From Qipengyuania huizhouensis (GTDB taxonomy: Bacteria > Pseudomonadota > Alphaproteobacteria > Sphingomonadales > Sphingomonadaceae), in assembly GCF_019711635.1 (NCBI RefSeq), contig NZ_JAIGNT010000002.1, positions 124,001 to 188,000 of the forward strand: 64,000 nucleotides of DNA, in the 5' to 3' direction. Positions 1 through 8,185 of the stretch are shown here, in pieces. Each line of letters starts with the position of its first letter. Positions within the stretch are counted from its first letter, which is position 1. A program made the translations under genes and the position numbers. The notes beneath the pieces were generated by a model. It was not told where the DNA came from. It saw nothing but the letters and a program-made list of their open reading frames with translations, and searched no databases.

Positions 1-311
1 CGCTCGATTATCCCCACTTCGCGCGTCTGCTGGATATCAGCCATCTGATGCTCACCGACAGCGGTGGAGTGCAGGAGGAGGCGCCCGCCCTCGGCAAGCC
101 TGTGCTGGTTATGCGCGAGACCACCGAACGTCCGGAAGGTGTCGAGGCGGGGACCGCCAAGCTGGTTGGAACCGACACGGAGACGATTGTCCGCGAGGCC
201 GAGCACCTGCTCGACGACCATGAGGCCTATGCCCTCATGGCGCGCGCGCATAATCCTTTCGGTGATGGTCATTCATCGCAGCGTATTTGCGATCTGCTGG
301 CAGCAGGTTAG
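1..311 (+). CDS. wecB: UDP-N-acetylglucosamine 2-epimerase, C-terminal fragment
   Basis: This is the 3' end of a gene cut by the left window edge; the reading frame is open from base 3. The visible 103 residues contain the family signature [19 protein letters not shown] followed by [15 protein letters not shown], which forms the UDP-binding region in the C-terminal Rossmann-like domain of non-hydrolysing UDP-GlcNAc 2-epimerases. The enzyme interconverts UDP-GlcNAc and UDP-ManNAc for surface polysaccharide synthesis. A nucleotide-sugar epimerase converges on it four bases downstream, which suggests a polysaccharide locus continuing leftwards. The family call is secure; the exact polysaccharide is unknown. 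Confidence 0.93.
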   Translation, partial: LDYPHFARLLDISHLMLTDSGGVQEEAPALGKPVLVMRETTERPEGVEAGTAKLVGTDTETIVREAEHLLDDHEAYALMARAHNPFGDGHSSQRICDLLAAG

Positions 312-315
312 GCGC

Positions 316-1317
316 TTAAAGGCTATGGTACTTGCGGTACCACTCGACGAAGCGGGGAATGCCCTGTTCGATTGACGTGGTCGGCTGGTAGCCGATGTCG
401 CGCTGGATAGCGTCGATGTCGGCATAGGTCTTCTCGACGTCGCCCGGCTGCATCGGGAGGAACTCTATCTCCGCCTTCCTGCCACAAGCCTCTTCGATCA
501 GTTCGATGACGCGAGTCAGCTTTTCACTGCGGTGATTGCCGATGTTGTAAAGCGCGTGGGATTTGACGCTTCCACCTGCCTTTTCCGTGCCATCATCGAC
601 CGGCGGGCTATCGAGGCAGGCGACTACGCCATTCACGATGTCGTCGATAAAGGTGAAGTCTCGCCACATTTCGCCGTTGTTGAAGACCTTTATGGCTCGT
701 CCGGCAAGGATTGCATCGGTGAAAAGCCAAAGCGCCATGTCCGGACGGCCCCAAGGTCCGTAGACGGTAAAGAAGCGCAGGCCTGTGAGCGAAATGCGAT
801 AGAGATGGGCGTAAGTCTCGCTCATGAGTTCGTCGGCGCGCTTCGTCGCTGCGTAGAGCGAGACGGGATGGTCGGCGCGGTCTTCCACCGCGAAAGGCAG
901 CGTTTCGTTGCCACCATAGACGCTCGAAGAACTGGCATAGACCATATGGCCGATCGTGCGGTGCCGTGCCACCTCGAGCAGGTTGAGATGGCCCATCAGG
1001 TTGGCTTCGACATAGGCGCGAGGGTTTTCGAGGCTATAGCGTACACCGGCCTGCGCGCCGAGATGGACGATGCTGTCGAAAGTCTCGACTTCAAGCGCTG
1101 CTGAGAGCATCTCCCAGTCGGAAAAGTCGATATGTTTGAAGGCAAATCGTCCCTGCGCGCCCGCCTCTACATTCGCGAGGCGATCTTTCTTCAGCGAGAC
1201 CGGATAATACTCGTTGAGACTGTCGATACCCAGAACCTCGTCACCTCGCGCGCATAGGCGTTCGGCCACCGCCGCGCCGATGAAGCCTGCCGCTCCGGTG
1301 ACGAGTACCCTTGCCAA
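316..1317 (-). CDS. UDP-glucuronate 4-epimerase-type NAD-dependent epimerase
   Basis: A 333-residue extended short-chain dehydrogenase. The N-terminus carries the NAD-binding GxxGxxG (TGAAGFIG, residues 7-14), and the catalytic pair is Y155-x3-K159 in SLYAATKRADE. The segments LNEYYPVSLKKDRL and GPWGRPDMALWLFTDAI are typical of UDP-glucuronate 4-epimerases, which make UDP-galacturonate for capsule or lipopolysaccharide. Its start lies one base from the stop of fabI, so it may be the last gene of the leftward fabI transcript. Together with the converging wecB it suggests surface polysaccharide synthesis. UDP-glucose 4-epimerase is a less likely alternative. Confidence 0.88.
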   Translation of the reverse strand: MARVLVTGAAGFIGAAVAERLCARGDEVLGIDSLNEYYPVSLKKDRLANVEAGAQGRFAFKHIDFSDWEMLSAALEVETFDSIVHLGAQAGVRYSLENPRAYVEANLMGHLNLLEVARHRTIGHMVYASSSSVYGGNETLPFAVEDRADHPVSLYAATKRADELMSETYAHLYRISLTGLRFFTVYGPWGRPDMALWLFTDAILAGRAIKVFNNGEMWRDFTFIDDIVNGVVACLDSPPVDDGTEKAGGSVKSHALYNIGNHRSEKLTRVIELIEEACGRKAEIEFLPMQPGDVEKTYADIDAIQRDIGYQPTTSIEQGIPRFVEWYRKYHSL

Positions 1318-1318
1318 G

Positions 1319-2128
1319 TCAGTTCTTGTCGAGCGCGATGTCGGGCGCGTCTTCCTGTTTCATGCCTACAACGTGATAGCCGGCATCGACGTGATGCGTC
1401 TCGCCCGTCACACCCGAAGATAGGTCGGAAAGGAGGTATAGGCCGGAGCCACCCACGTCCTCGATTGTGACGTTCCGGCGGAGCGGCGAGTTATACTCGT
1501 TCCACTTGAGGATATAACGGAAGTCGCCGATCCCGCTCGCGGCCAATGTCTTGATCGGACCGGCGCTGATTGCGTTCACCCGGATGTTCTCGGGGCCGAG
1601 ATCGTTGGCGAGATACTGCACGCTCGTCTCCAGCGCCGCCTTGGCAACGCCCATGACGTTGTAATGCGGGATGACTTTTTCCGCGCCGTAGTAGGTCAGC
1701 GTAAGGATGCTACCGCCATCGGTCATCATCTCGCGCGCCCGCTTGGCGACTGCGACCAGCGAGTAAGCGGAGATGTTCATCGTCATCAGGAAATTGTCGA
1801 GACTGGTGTCGACATATTTCCCGCGCAGTTCACTCTTGTCCGAAAAGCCGATGGCGTGAACCACGAAATCGATCGTGTTCCAGCGCTGTTTCAGCGTGTC
1901 GAATGCGCGATCAAGCGCTTTCATGTCCGAAACATCGCACTCGAAGGTAAAGTCGCTGCCAAGCTGCTCGGCCAGCGGCCCAACGCGCTTTTTCAGCGCT
2001 TCGCCCTGATAGGAAAATGCCATTTCTGCCCCGTGTTCGTGCAGCTTCTTGGCGATACCCCAGGCCAGCGACTTGTCGTTGGCCAGACCCATGATGAGGC
2101 CGCGCTTGCCCTCCATAAGACCGGTCAT
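1319..2128 (-). CDS. fabI: Enoyl-[acyl-carrier-protein] reductase (NADH)
   Basis: This 269-residue protein catalyses the last reduction of the fatty-acid elongation cycle, enoyl-ACP to acyl-ACP, in the cytoplasm. It shows the FabI version of the SDR fold: G-rich start KRGLIMGLANDKSLAWGIA, the YYGAEK segment with Y146, and catalytic Y156 and K163 in HYNVMGVAKAALE. The length is normal for the family (about 260-275). Its ATG overlaps the stop of the upstream yihY gene by four bases, which suggests translational coupling in a leftward operon. Confidence 0.97.
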   Translation of the reverse strand: MTGLMEGKRGLIMGLANDKSLAWGIAKKLHEHGAEMAFSYQGEALKKRVGPLAEQLGSDFTFECDVSDMKALDRAFDTLKQRWNTIDFVVHAIGFSDKSELRGKYVDTSLDNFLMTMNISAYSLVAVAKRAREMMTDGGSILTLTYYGAEKVIPHYNVMGVAKAALETSVQYLANDLGPENIRVNAISAGPIKTLAASGIGDFRYILKWNEYNSPLRRNVTIEDVGGSGLYLLSDLSSGVTGETHHVDAGYHVVGMKQEDAPDIALDKN

Positions 2129-3198
2129 TCCACGTTTCCTTCCTGCTCTTCCTGCATTTCCTTTGCGAGTTCGACCCTGCGCCCCTCGTCCGCCTGTCCG
2201 ATCAGGTTCATTTCTTCTTCGGGCGTTTCCGCAAGTGCAGCGTTGAGTTCCGCGCCGATAACCACACCGAGGCCGACAAGCCAGAAAAAGAACAGTGCGA
2301 CCATCACACCGGCCAGCCCGCCATAGGTCAGATCATAAGCGAAGAAGCTGGTCAGCACTGCCGGCATGATGGTGGTCACGGCGATCCACCAAAGAGTCGT
2401 CAGCAGCACTCCAGGCCATTTGGGATAGCGCCGCCGGCGATATTCGGATGGAGTAAGAGTGTAGAAGATGAGATAGAGAGAGCCGAACAGGCCCAGTGCG
2501 GGGACAATGCGTGAAAGTTGCAGTTCGAGTACCCTGTCGACCAGGTCGGGGAAATAGGCCTCGATGATCTGCTGCGCTGCGCCGATCACGAACTGGGCCA
2601 TCAGGCTGAGCATGAGCAACAGCACCGCGCCAAGGATCACCCCGGTCGAGAACAATCGGTATTTCCAGAACGCCTCTGTGGCCTCGGTTCCGTAGGCACG
2701 GCGGAGTATATCCCGAATGGTCTCGACGAGACTTCCCACGGTCCACAGCGCGACGAAAGCACCCGCCCACAGCAACCACCCGCTACGTGCCTGGATTACA
2801 TCCCGCGCAACAGGCTCGATGACGTTGCCGACCACCGGGGGCAGGGCAAAAAGTACCGCGTTGATCGTCGCCGCACGCTCGCTTTCCTCGCCAATGGCGG
2901 AAAAGATCGCAGCGCCGAGGATGAAGAAGGGGAAGATCGACAGCATCGCCAGATAGGCAAGATTGCCGGCATGGATGAAACCGTCGTTATAGGTGCCGAC
3001 CAGGGTTCGCTTGGCCACTTCCCAGACGCGAGTTCCCGGACCGACGTGCTTCTTGATCCGCCCGCGCAGGTGCTGTGCCTGTTTCCGGCGCGCCTCAGGA
3101 GAGAGCGACCGGATCTGGCGCTCCTTCGGTTCTGGAGGATCGGATTCGTACAGGCTTACGCTCCGAGATCGGCTCGCGGGTTGCTTTCGTCCTTCCAT
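2125..3198 (-). CDS. YihY/BrkB family inner-membrane protein
   Basis: A 357-residue protein with a basic cytoplasmic N-terminus of about 65 residues, followed by about six hydrophobic segments and an acidic Glu-rich C-terminus. The motif YNDGFIHAGNLAYLAMLSIFPF near residue 70 and the stretch LTYGGLAGVMVALFFFWL are characteristic of the YihY/BrkB family, once wrongly called ribonuclease BN. Function is not established. The start codon lies 43 bases inside the end of the dnaJ-like gene upstream, and I see no ATG, GTG or TTG shortly downstream that would remove the overlap, so translation is probably coupled. It overlaps fabI by four bases at its 3' end. Confidence 0.87.
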   Translation of the reverse strand: MEGRKQPASRSRSVSLYESDPPEPKERQIRSLSPEARRKQAQHLRGRIKKHVGPGTRVWEVAKRTLVGTYNDGFIHAGNLAYLAMLSIFPFFILGAAIFSAIGEESERAATINAVLFALPPVVGNVIEPVARDVIQARSGWLLWAGAFVALWTVGSLVETIRDILRRAYGTEATEAFWKYRLFSTGVILGAVLLLMLSLMAQFVIGAAQQIIEAYFPDLVDRVLELQLSRIVPALGLFGSLYLIFYTLTPSEYRRRRYPKWPGVLLTTLWWIAVTTIMPAVLTSFFAYDLTYGGLAGVMVALFFFWLVGLGVVIGAELNAALAETPEEEMNLIGQADEGRRVELAKEMQEEQEGNVE

Positions 3199-4127
3199 CC
3201 CTCGAGCCGCTTGGCAAGATCGGCGAGGTCTTGCGGAAGCTGAATTTCGAGCGTGACGAGCTGGTCTCCGCGGCTACCATCCTTCTTGGTGAACCCCTTG
3301 CCTTTCAGGCGAAGAACGGTCCCGCCATCGGTTCCAGGCTTGATCGTCATCATCACCGGTCCATCGACCGTCGGGACGCGTACCTTCCCGCCGTTCACTG
3401 CCTCGTCGAGCGTGATCGGTAGATCGCAGCGCACATCGGAGCCGTCCCGCGCAAAGAGCTTGTGCCTGTCGATCTTGATCGTCACCAATCCGTCGCCGGC
3501 GCCCCCCGGCCCCTGCTGTCCCTTCCCCTTGAGCCGCATCTGCGTTCCGTCTTCCAGCCCCTTGGGAAGCTTGAGATCGATGGTTTTGCCGTCGGCCAGA
3601 GTGATGCGCTGGTCCTTGAGGGTTGCAGCATCCACGAACGGGACTCGCAGCGTGTAACCGATATCCGCACCTTTTCTGGGGGGAGGGGCGTGACGACCGC
3701 CGAACGGATCGCCGCCCATCCCGTCGGGACGGGCGGTTCCGCGCGTACGACCGCCACCGAACAGCCCTTCAAAGATGTCGCCGAGATCGACCTGCTCGTT
3801 GCCGAAACCATGGAAATCTTCTGCCCGGAAACCTCGCTGACCTCCCGCACTTCCACTGAAGCCGCCACGCGAGTTGCCGCCCATCCCGGCGAAGGGATTG
3901 GCCGGATTGCCTTCCATGTCTATCTCGCCGCGATCGAACTGGGCGCGCTTGTCCTTGTCGGACAAAAGGTCGTAGGCCTTTGTGATGTCCGAAAACTTCT
4001 CGGCCGCTTTGGGATTGTCCTTGTTGCGGTCGGGATGCAGTTCCTTTGCCAGCTTGCGATAGGCGCTCTTGATGTCCTTTTCGCTCGCGCTACGCGTTAT
4101 ACCGAGGGTGGAATACGGGTCTGCCAT
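3156..4127 (-). CDS. DnaJ/CbpA-type co-chaperone
   Basis: A 323-residue J-protein. Residues 1-70 form the J domain (ADPYSTLGITRSASEKDIKS) with HPD at 31-33, which stimulates DnaK. A Gly/Phe/Arg-rich linker follows, to about residue 140, then a DnaJ C-terminal substrate-binding region (GADIGYTLRVPF ... GTDGGTVLRLKGKG). The zinc-finger CxxCxGxG repeats of true DnaJ are absent, making this a class B, CbpA-like protein. It is the first gene of the leftward run dnaJ-like > yihY > fabI > epimerase. The 43-base overlap with yihY is unusual. Confidence 0.92.
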   Translation of the reverse strand: MADPYSTLGITRSASEKDIKSAYRKLAKELHPDRNKDNPKAAEKFSDITKAYDLLSDKDKRAQFDRGEIDMEGNPANPFAGMGGNSRGGFSGSAGGQRGFRAEDFHGFGNEQVDLGDIFEGLFGGGRTRGTARPDGMGGDPFGGRHAPPPRKGADIGYTLRVPFVDAATLKDQRITLADGKTIDLKLPKGLEDGTQMRLKGKGQQGPGGAGDGLVTIKIDRHKLFARDGSDVRCDLPITLDEAVNGGKVRVPTVDGPVMMTIKPGTDGGTVLRLKGKGFTKKDGSRGDQLVTLEIQLPQDLADLAKRLEGWKDESNPRADLGA

Positions 4128-4329
4128 GGTGTGTTAGCTAGTTGCGACGCTTCACGCGCGCAAGCAGAGAGCCTTTCATACGATTGCCAGCAGGGCTAGG
4201 AATGCCGATCATGTCTATGCCCAATCCCCAGAAATCCGCCGAAGTTCCGGCTTTTGCGCATGAAATCGCCTCGACTGTGTTTTTGTCTCTGGGCAGCATA
4301 CCAGGTGTTCCATCCTGCAGGAGCGGGCG
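4128..4329. promoter_or_regulatory. Divergent intergenic region between the dnaJ-like gene and pdxH
   Basis: About 200 bases separate two divergent starts and must hold both promoters. Reading leftwards, TTGCGC, 17 bases and TAGCTA end five bases before the dnaJ-like ATG; if used, this would give a nearly leaderless mRNA, so I regard it as weak. No convincing promoter for pdxH was found. A 63-codon open frame across the region has no family resemblance and overlaps the pdxH start, so I do not call it. Confidence 0.35.
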
Positions 4330-4953
4330 ATGAATGAGGCTGAAAGCGCAATTCCGGTCACGGATCCCTTCACGCTATTCGAAACCTGGTTCGCCGAGGC
4401 CAGGAAGGCCGAACCGAACGATCCGAACGCCATGGCACTGGCAACCGCGACTCCCGACGGACGACCCTCGGTTCGTATGGTCCTTTTGAAGGGCCACGGC
4501 AGCCAATGGGGTGAAGGTGGAGGTTTCGTTTTCTACACCAATGCCGAAAGCCGTAAGGGCGAAGAAATCCGCGCGAATATGCAGGCGGCCTTGCTGTTCC
4601 ACTGGAAAAGTCTGCGTCGCCAGATTCGCATAGAGGGTATGCTTGCGGAGGTGAGCGAGGAACAGGCCGACAGCTATTTCCATTCGCGCCCGCGCGCATC
4701 CCAGATCGGATCCGCGGCTAGCGACCAGTCACGTCCGCTTCCCGATCGCCAGCTTTATCTCGAGCGGGTTGCAGCGCTGGAGAAGCGGTATCCCGAAGGC
4801 GATATTCCGCGTCCCCAGCATTGGACGGGTTACTTGCTGACCCCGCACACGATCGAATTCTGGCGCGACCGCGAGTTCCGTCTTCACGACCGCAGGCAAT
4901 TCACCCGCGAAGGTCCGGATGGCACGTGGTCGAACACGCTACTCTATCCGTGA
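4330..4953 (+). CDS. pdxH: Pyridoxamine 5'-phosphate oxidase
   Basis: A 207-residue FMN enzyme that oxidises pyridoxamine or pyridoxine 5'-phosphate to pyridoxal 5'-phosphate in the cytoplasm. The family segments are all present: NAMALATATPDGRPSVRMVL, FYTNAESRKGEEIRAN, ALLFHWKSLRRQIRIEG and the C-terminal FWRDREFRLHDRRQF ending in LLYP. The start is supported by AGGAG six bases before the ATG. A metal exporter gene follows 10 bases after the stop, probably on the same transcript. Confidence 0.96.
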   Translation: MNEAESAIPVTDPFTLFETWFAEARKAEPNDPNAMALATATPDGRPSVRMVLLKGHGSQWGEGGGFVFYTNAESRKGEEIRANMQAALLFHWKSLRRQIRIEGMLAEVSEEQADSYFHSRPRASQIGSAASDQSRPLPDRQLYLERVAALEKRYPEGDIPRPQHWTGYLLTPHTIEFWRDREFRLHDRRQFTREGPDGTWSNTLLYP

Positions 4954-4963
4954 AGATCCGGCC

Positions 4964-5899
4964 ATGACCGACCAACGCACCCGTCTCGCCCGCTCTGCGG
5001 CTATAGCCTCGATCACGGTCGCGGTAATCCTCGTCGCCCTGAAAAGCTGGGCGAGCTGGCGCACCGGTTCTACCGCCATGCTCGGCAGCCTGGCCGATTC
5101 GACGCTCGACCTGATTGCCAGCATCGCCACCCTCACCGGCGTTTGGATCGCTTCCATGCCGGCCGATGAGGACCACCGCTTCGGCCACGGCAAGGCCGAA
5201 GCTTTGGCGGCAATCTTCCAGGTGATGCTGATCGCGTTGTCCGCCTTCGGGATTGCAGTGCGGGCGATCAGTCAGTTGGCTCAAGGTGGCCAAACTGCCG
5301 CTGCCGAGGAAGGAATTGCGGTTTCGGTTGTTGCGATTGTGCTCACCTTTGCGCTGCTCGGCTGGCAGCGGCATGTTATGCGCCGGACGCGCAGTCTCGC
5401 AATTCAGACCGACCATCTGCATTACAAGTCGGACCTGTTGCTCAACGTGGCAGTCATCGCGGCCTTGATGCTCGATCAATATGCCGGATTTGGCCTGGCC
5501 GATCCGCTATTCGGTCTTGCCATCGCCGCCTGGCTGGGCTGGGGGGCGTTCAACGCAGCGCGCGAAGCGGTCGACGATCTGATGGACCGCGAATGGCCAG
5601 AAGAGAAGCGTCTCGCTTTTGTGGAGGCCGCTGCCGAACACCCCGAGCTATCCAACCTTCATGACCTGCGCACGCGCACCAGCGGTAACCGCGACTTCGT
5701 GCAATTCCATGTCGACCTGCCGGGCAGCATGACCGTTGGGCAGGCGCACGATATCATCGAGCGTGTCGAGAAAGACCTGTGCCGCCGCTTCCCTGCGATG
5801 GAGCTCTTGATCCACATCGATCCGAAAGGCCATGTGGATGAGCCCGGCAACCCGCTCGTCGAGGAAAACGAGTTCGCCAAACTGGATCCGGAAGACTGA
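4964..5899 (+). CDS. Cation diffusion facilitator (FieF-type metal exporter)
   Basis: A 311-residue inner-membrane metal/proton antiporter of the CDF family. About six membrane segments are followed by a cytoplasmic domain (from about residue 215). Metal-site residues are visible in GSLADSTLDLIAS (TM2), DHRFGHGKAEAL, and HLHYKSDLLLN (TM5). I chose the ATG at 4964 because the longer frame starting at 4919 would overlap pdxH. The stop TGA shares a base with the ATG of phzF, so the two are coupled. The substrate (Fe, Zn or Cd) cannot be read from the sequence. Confidence 0.92.
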   Translation: MTDQRTRLARSAAIASITVAVILVALKSWASWRTGSTAMLGSLADSTLDLIASIATLTGVWIASMPADEDHRFGHGKAEALAAIFQVMLIALSAFGIAVRAISQLAQGGQTAAAEEGIAVSVVAIVLTFALLGWQRHVMRRTRSLAIQTDHLHYKSDLLLNVAVIAALMLDQYAGFGLADPLFGLAIAAWLGWGAFNAAREAVDDLMDREWPEEKRLAFVEAAAEHPELSNLHDLRTRTSGNRDFVQFHVDLPGSMTVGQAHDIIERVEKDLCRRFPAMELLIHIDPKGHVDEPGNPLVEENEFAKLDPED

Positions 5900-6699
5900 T
5901 GAAGCTGCCCTATACCCATGTCGATGCCTTTGCCTCGCGGCCCTTTACCGGGAACCAGGCGGCGGTGATGCCGCTGGAGAGCTGGCTAGACGATGCCACG
6001 CTGCAAGCCATTGCGGAAGAAAACAACTTCGCCGAAACCGCCTTTCTCGCGAAGGATCAGACGGGTGAGGCTGATTGGGAGCTACGCTGGTTCACGCCAA
6101 CGGAAGAAGTGCGCCTGTGCGGCCATGCGACCCTGGCAAGCGGGCATGTCCTGCTGGAGCGGGACGGGGGCGAGCGGGTCACCTTCCGCACCCGCAAGGC
6201 AGGCAACCTCGAGGTGAGGCGGTGCGATGCAGGGTACGAACTGGCTCTTCCTCTCATCCCTACCATCCAGGGCGACTGGAGCGAGGCCGTAGCGCTACTT
6301 CGTTCGGAGCCAGAAGAAGTTTGGCTCAATCCCGATGGATACGGCATCTACCTTTACAGAACCGAAGACGAGGTGCGCGCGCTCGACCCGGACCTGAAAG
6401 GTCTCGCGGCGCTCGGGAACGACCAGTTCATTTGTACTGCGCCTGGCTCGGATACCGATATCGTCAGCCGTGTCTTTGTCCCCGGGGGCGGAGTGGACGA
6501 GGACAGCTTCACCGGGTCTGCCCATGCCTGCCTCACCTATTTCTGGACCGAACGGCTGGGGCGCGGAAGCTTCAGTGCCTATCAGACATCGCCGCGGGGC
6601 GGTCACGCGCGATGCCGCCGCGAAGGCGACAAGGCGGTTCTGGGCGGGAACTGCGTCACCGTGGTCGAGGGAAGCTTCTATCTGCCCTCGGCCGGGTAA
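5899..6699 (+). CDS. PhzF-family isomerase/epimerase-like protein
   Basis: A 266-residue protein of the PhzF/diaminopimelate-epimerase fold. The N-terminal VDAFASRPFTGNQAAV, the segment AEENNFAETAFL with the conserved acidic residue E46, RWFTPTEEVRLCGHATLA, and the second-half EDSFTGSAHACL mark the family. No phenazine genes are nearby, so a phenazine role is unlikely and the substrate is unknown. It starts on the last base of the CDF gene stop. Its 3' end overlaps the convergent serine hydrolase gene by 22 bases. Confidence 0.9.
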   Translation: MKLPYTHVDAFASRPFTGNQAAVMPLESWLDDATLQAIAEENNFAETAFLAKDQTGEADWELRWFTPTEEVRLCGHATLASGHVLLERDGGERVTFRTRKAGNLEVRRCDAGYELALPLIPTIQGDWSEAVALLRSEPEEVWLNPDGYGIYLYRTEDEVRALDPDLKGLAALGNDQFICTAPGSDTDIVSRVFVPGGGVDEDSFTGSAHACLTYFWTERLGRGSFSAYQTSPRGGHARCRREGDKAVLGGNCVTVVEGSFYLPSAG

Positions 6700-7811
6700 A
6701 GCTCCACAATATCGGCCAGTTGCTGCAACATGGCTTTGCGTTCTTCGGCATTGGAATGACCGAGGCGCACCACGGTCAGTCCCTGTTCCGGTGAAACGAA
6801 CACATATTGGCCCATATGACCGATCATCGAAAAGGCCGAGTGCGGCGCGCGATCGGGGAACAGCGGGTGATCTTCATCGCCCGTCGGCCGGTTGAGCCAG
6901 GTCTGGAGGCCGTACTGCGGTGAACCGGGACTTGGTTGGACCATTTGGGCCACCCAGCTTCGCGGAACGAGCTGTTCGCCCCGATGCGAGCCCTTGCGCC
7001 GCATCAGTTCGCCCAGCTTCGCCCAGTCGCGCGCAGTGGCATGCATCAGGCTTCCGCCGATCAATGTTCCTGCGCGGTCGAATTCGGGAACCATGGAAGT
7101 GGCGCCGAGCGGCTCGAACAGGCGCGCGGACAGGTAATCCTTCACCGCACGGCGCCGCGCCTCGGCATGCCCGGCGTCGGACAGCACACGCGAGGCGATA
7201 TCGGCAAGAATCACCGTGGTATTGGAAGAATATTCGAACTTCTCGCCCGGCTCGGCCTCGGGTGGTTGGGCAGTGGCATAGTCCGCCATGTCGTCCCGTC
7301 CGTCGAGAAAGAGCATTCGCACCTCGCTACTCTCATAGGGCGGGTCGCCCGCTTCGGTATGCTCCAGCCCGCTGCGCATCTGCAGCAAATGCCGCAGGGT
7401 AATATCCGCACGAGGGTCTCCGCTACGCTGCCAGCGGGGGACGGGAGCGGGCTGGTCGAGCCGCAGCAAACCATCGCCGACGAGCTGGCCGATCATCAGC
7501 GCGGTGACCGTCTTGGCCATCGACCAGCTGACGAAGCGCGTGTCTGGATCGTAGCCTTCGCCGTACCGCTCGGCTGCGATCGTACCGTCATGCAGCACGA
7601 TCAGTGCGCGTGTTTCGCCGAGGCCCTCCATCCTGAAAAGATCGTCGACCTCGCGCGCGAGCGCCTTGGTTGGCGCGCCCGGATTTTCGGTTACTGCAGC
7701 CAGCGCTTCCTCGCTCAGCAGAGGTTCTTCCGCCGGGCCGGGCGAACCGCATGCGGCAAGGCTTGTGGTGGCAAGGACAAGAGCGATAAGGGGGTGCGAC
7801 CGCGGGAACAT
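6678..7811 (-). CDS. Serine hydrolase (beta-lactamase class C-like), predicted lipoprotein
   Basis: A 377-residue protein starting at the ATG at 7811, which gives a lipoprotein signal with lipobox SLAAC (Cys21); a start at 7847 would add 12 residues before it. The catalytic S-x-x-K is S97MAK100 in SWSMAKTVTAL, and the tyrosine motif is Y194SSN197. It falls in the COG1680 family of penicillin-binding-protein-like esterases, amidases and 6-aminohexanoate-dimer-type hydrolases; real beta-lactamase activity is not implied. Many single-chain relatives, as I recall them, carry an extra N-terminal domain that is absent here. The divergent gene at 7847 resembles that missing domain. Confidence 0.88.
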   Translation of the reverse strand: MFPRSHPLIALVLATTSLAACGSPGPAEEPLLSEEALAAVTENPGAPTKALAREVDDLFRMEGLGETRALIVLHDGTIAAERYGEGYDPDTRFVSWSMAKTVTALMIGQLVGDGLLRLDQPAPVPRWQRSGDPRADITLRHLLQMRSGLEHTEAGDPPYESSEVRMLFLDGRDDMADYATAQPPEAEPGEKFEYSSNTTVILADIASRVLSDAGHAEARRRAVKDYLSARLFEPLGATSMVPEFDRAGTLIGGSLMHATARDWAKLGELMRRKGSHRGEQLVPRSWVAQMVQPSPGSPQYGLQTWLNRPTGDEDHPLFPDRAPHSAFSMIGHMGQYVFVSPEQGLTVVRLGHSNAEERKAMLQQLADIVELYPAEGR

Positions 7812-7846
7812 GCCCGCGTCACTCGCATGAGGAAATAACGCGCGCA

Positions 7847-8185
7847 ATGGCGAAAAAACGCTCTCTCTTCTCCCGCTGGTGGTTCTGGCTCGCCCTGGTT
7901 GTCATGGTGGCGCTCGCAGCAGCCTGGTTTGCCTATGGGGAAGCGGCTACGCGTACCGGAGAGGCGGGAACGGCCTATGCTGCGCGGGTCGGCTGTTCAT
8001 GTCGCTTCGTAGCTGGCCGCAGCCTCGAAGATTGCGCCAAGGACAAGCTGGAAGGCATGGAGCTGGTTTCGCTAAGCGCGAACGAGACGACGAGGAGCGT
8101 TTCCGCTTCGATACCCTTCATCGCCTCCGATACGGCGAGCTATCGCGAGGGCTACGGCTGCGTGCTGCAGAAGTGGGAAGACTAG
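7847..8185 (+). CDS. Small membrane-anchored protein resembling the N-terminal domain of serine hydrolases
   Basis: A 112-residue protein with a positively charged start, one membrane segment (residues 11-30) and an extracytoplasmic part holding four cysteines in GCSCRF, LEDCAK and GYGCVL. The pattern YAAR-x2-C-x3-F-x-AGR ... [11 protein letters not shown] resembles, from memory, the N-terminal region of long COG1680 serine hydrolases (YKAK..CSGVFVSGR ... YREGLGC). The serine hydrolase encoded divergently 35 bases away lacks this region. This suggests a two-gene version of a normally fused protein, but that is inference. Its stop overlaps the convergent mnmA stop by four bases. Confidence 0.72.
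   Translation: MAKKRSLFSRWWFWLALVVMVALAAAWFAYGEAATRTGEAGTAYAARVGCSCRFVAGRSLEDCAKDKLEGMELVSLSANETTRSVSASIPFIASDTASYREGYGCVLQKWED

Noticed and set aside
4142..4333. 63-codon open frame before pdxH
   Set aside because: No recognisable features, no good start context, and it fills a region that must hold two divergent promoters.
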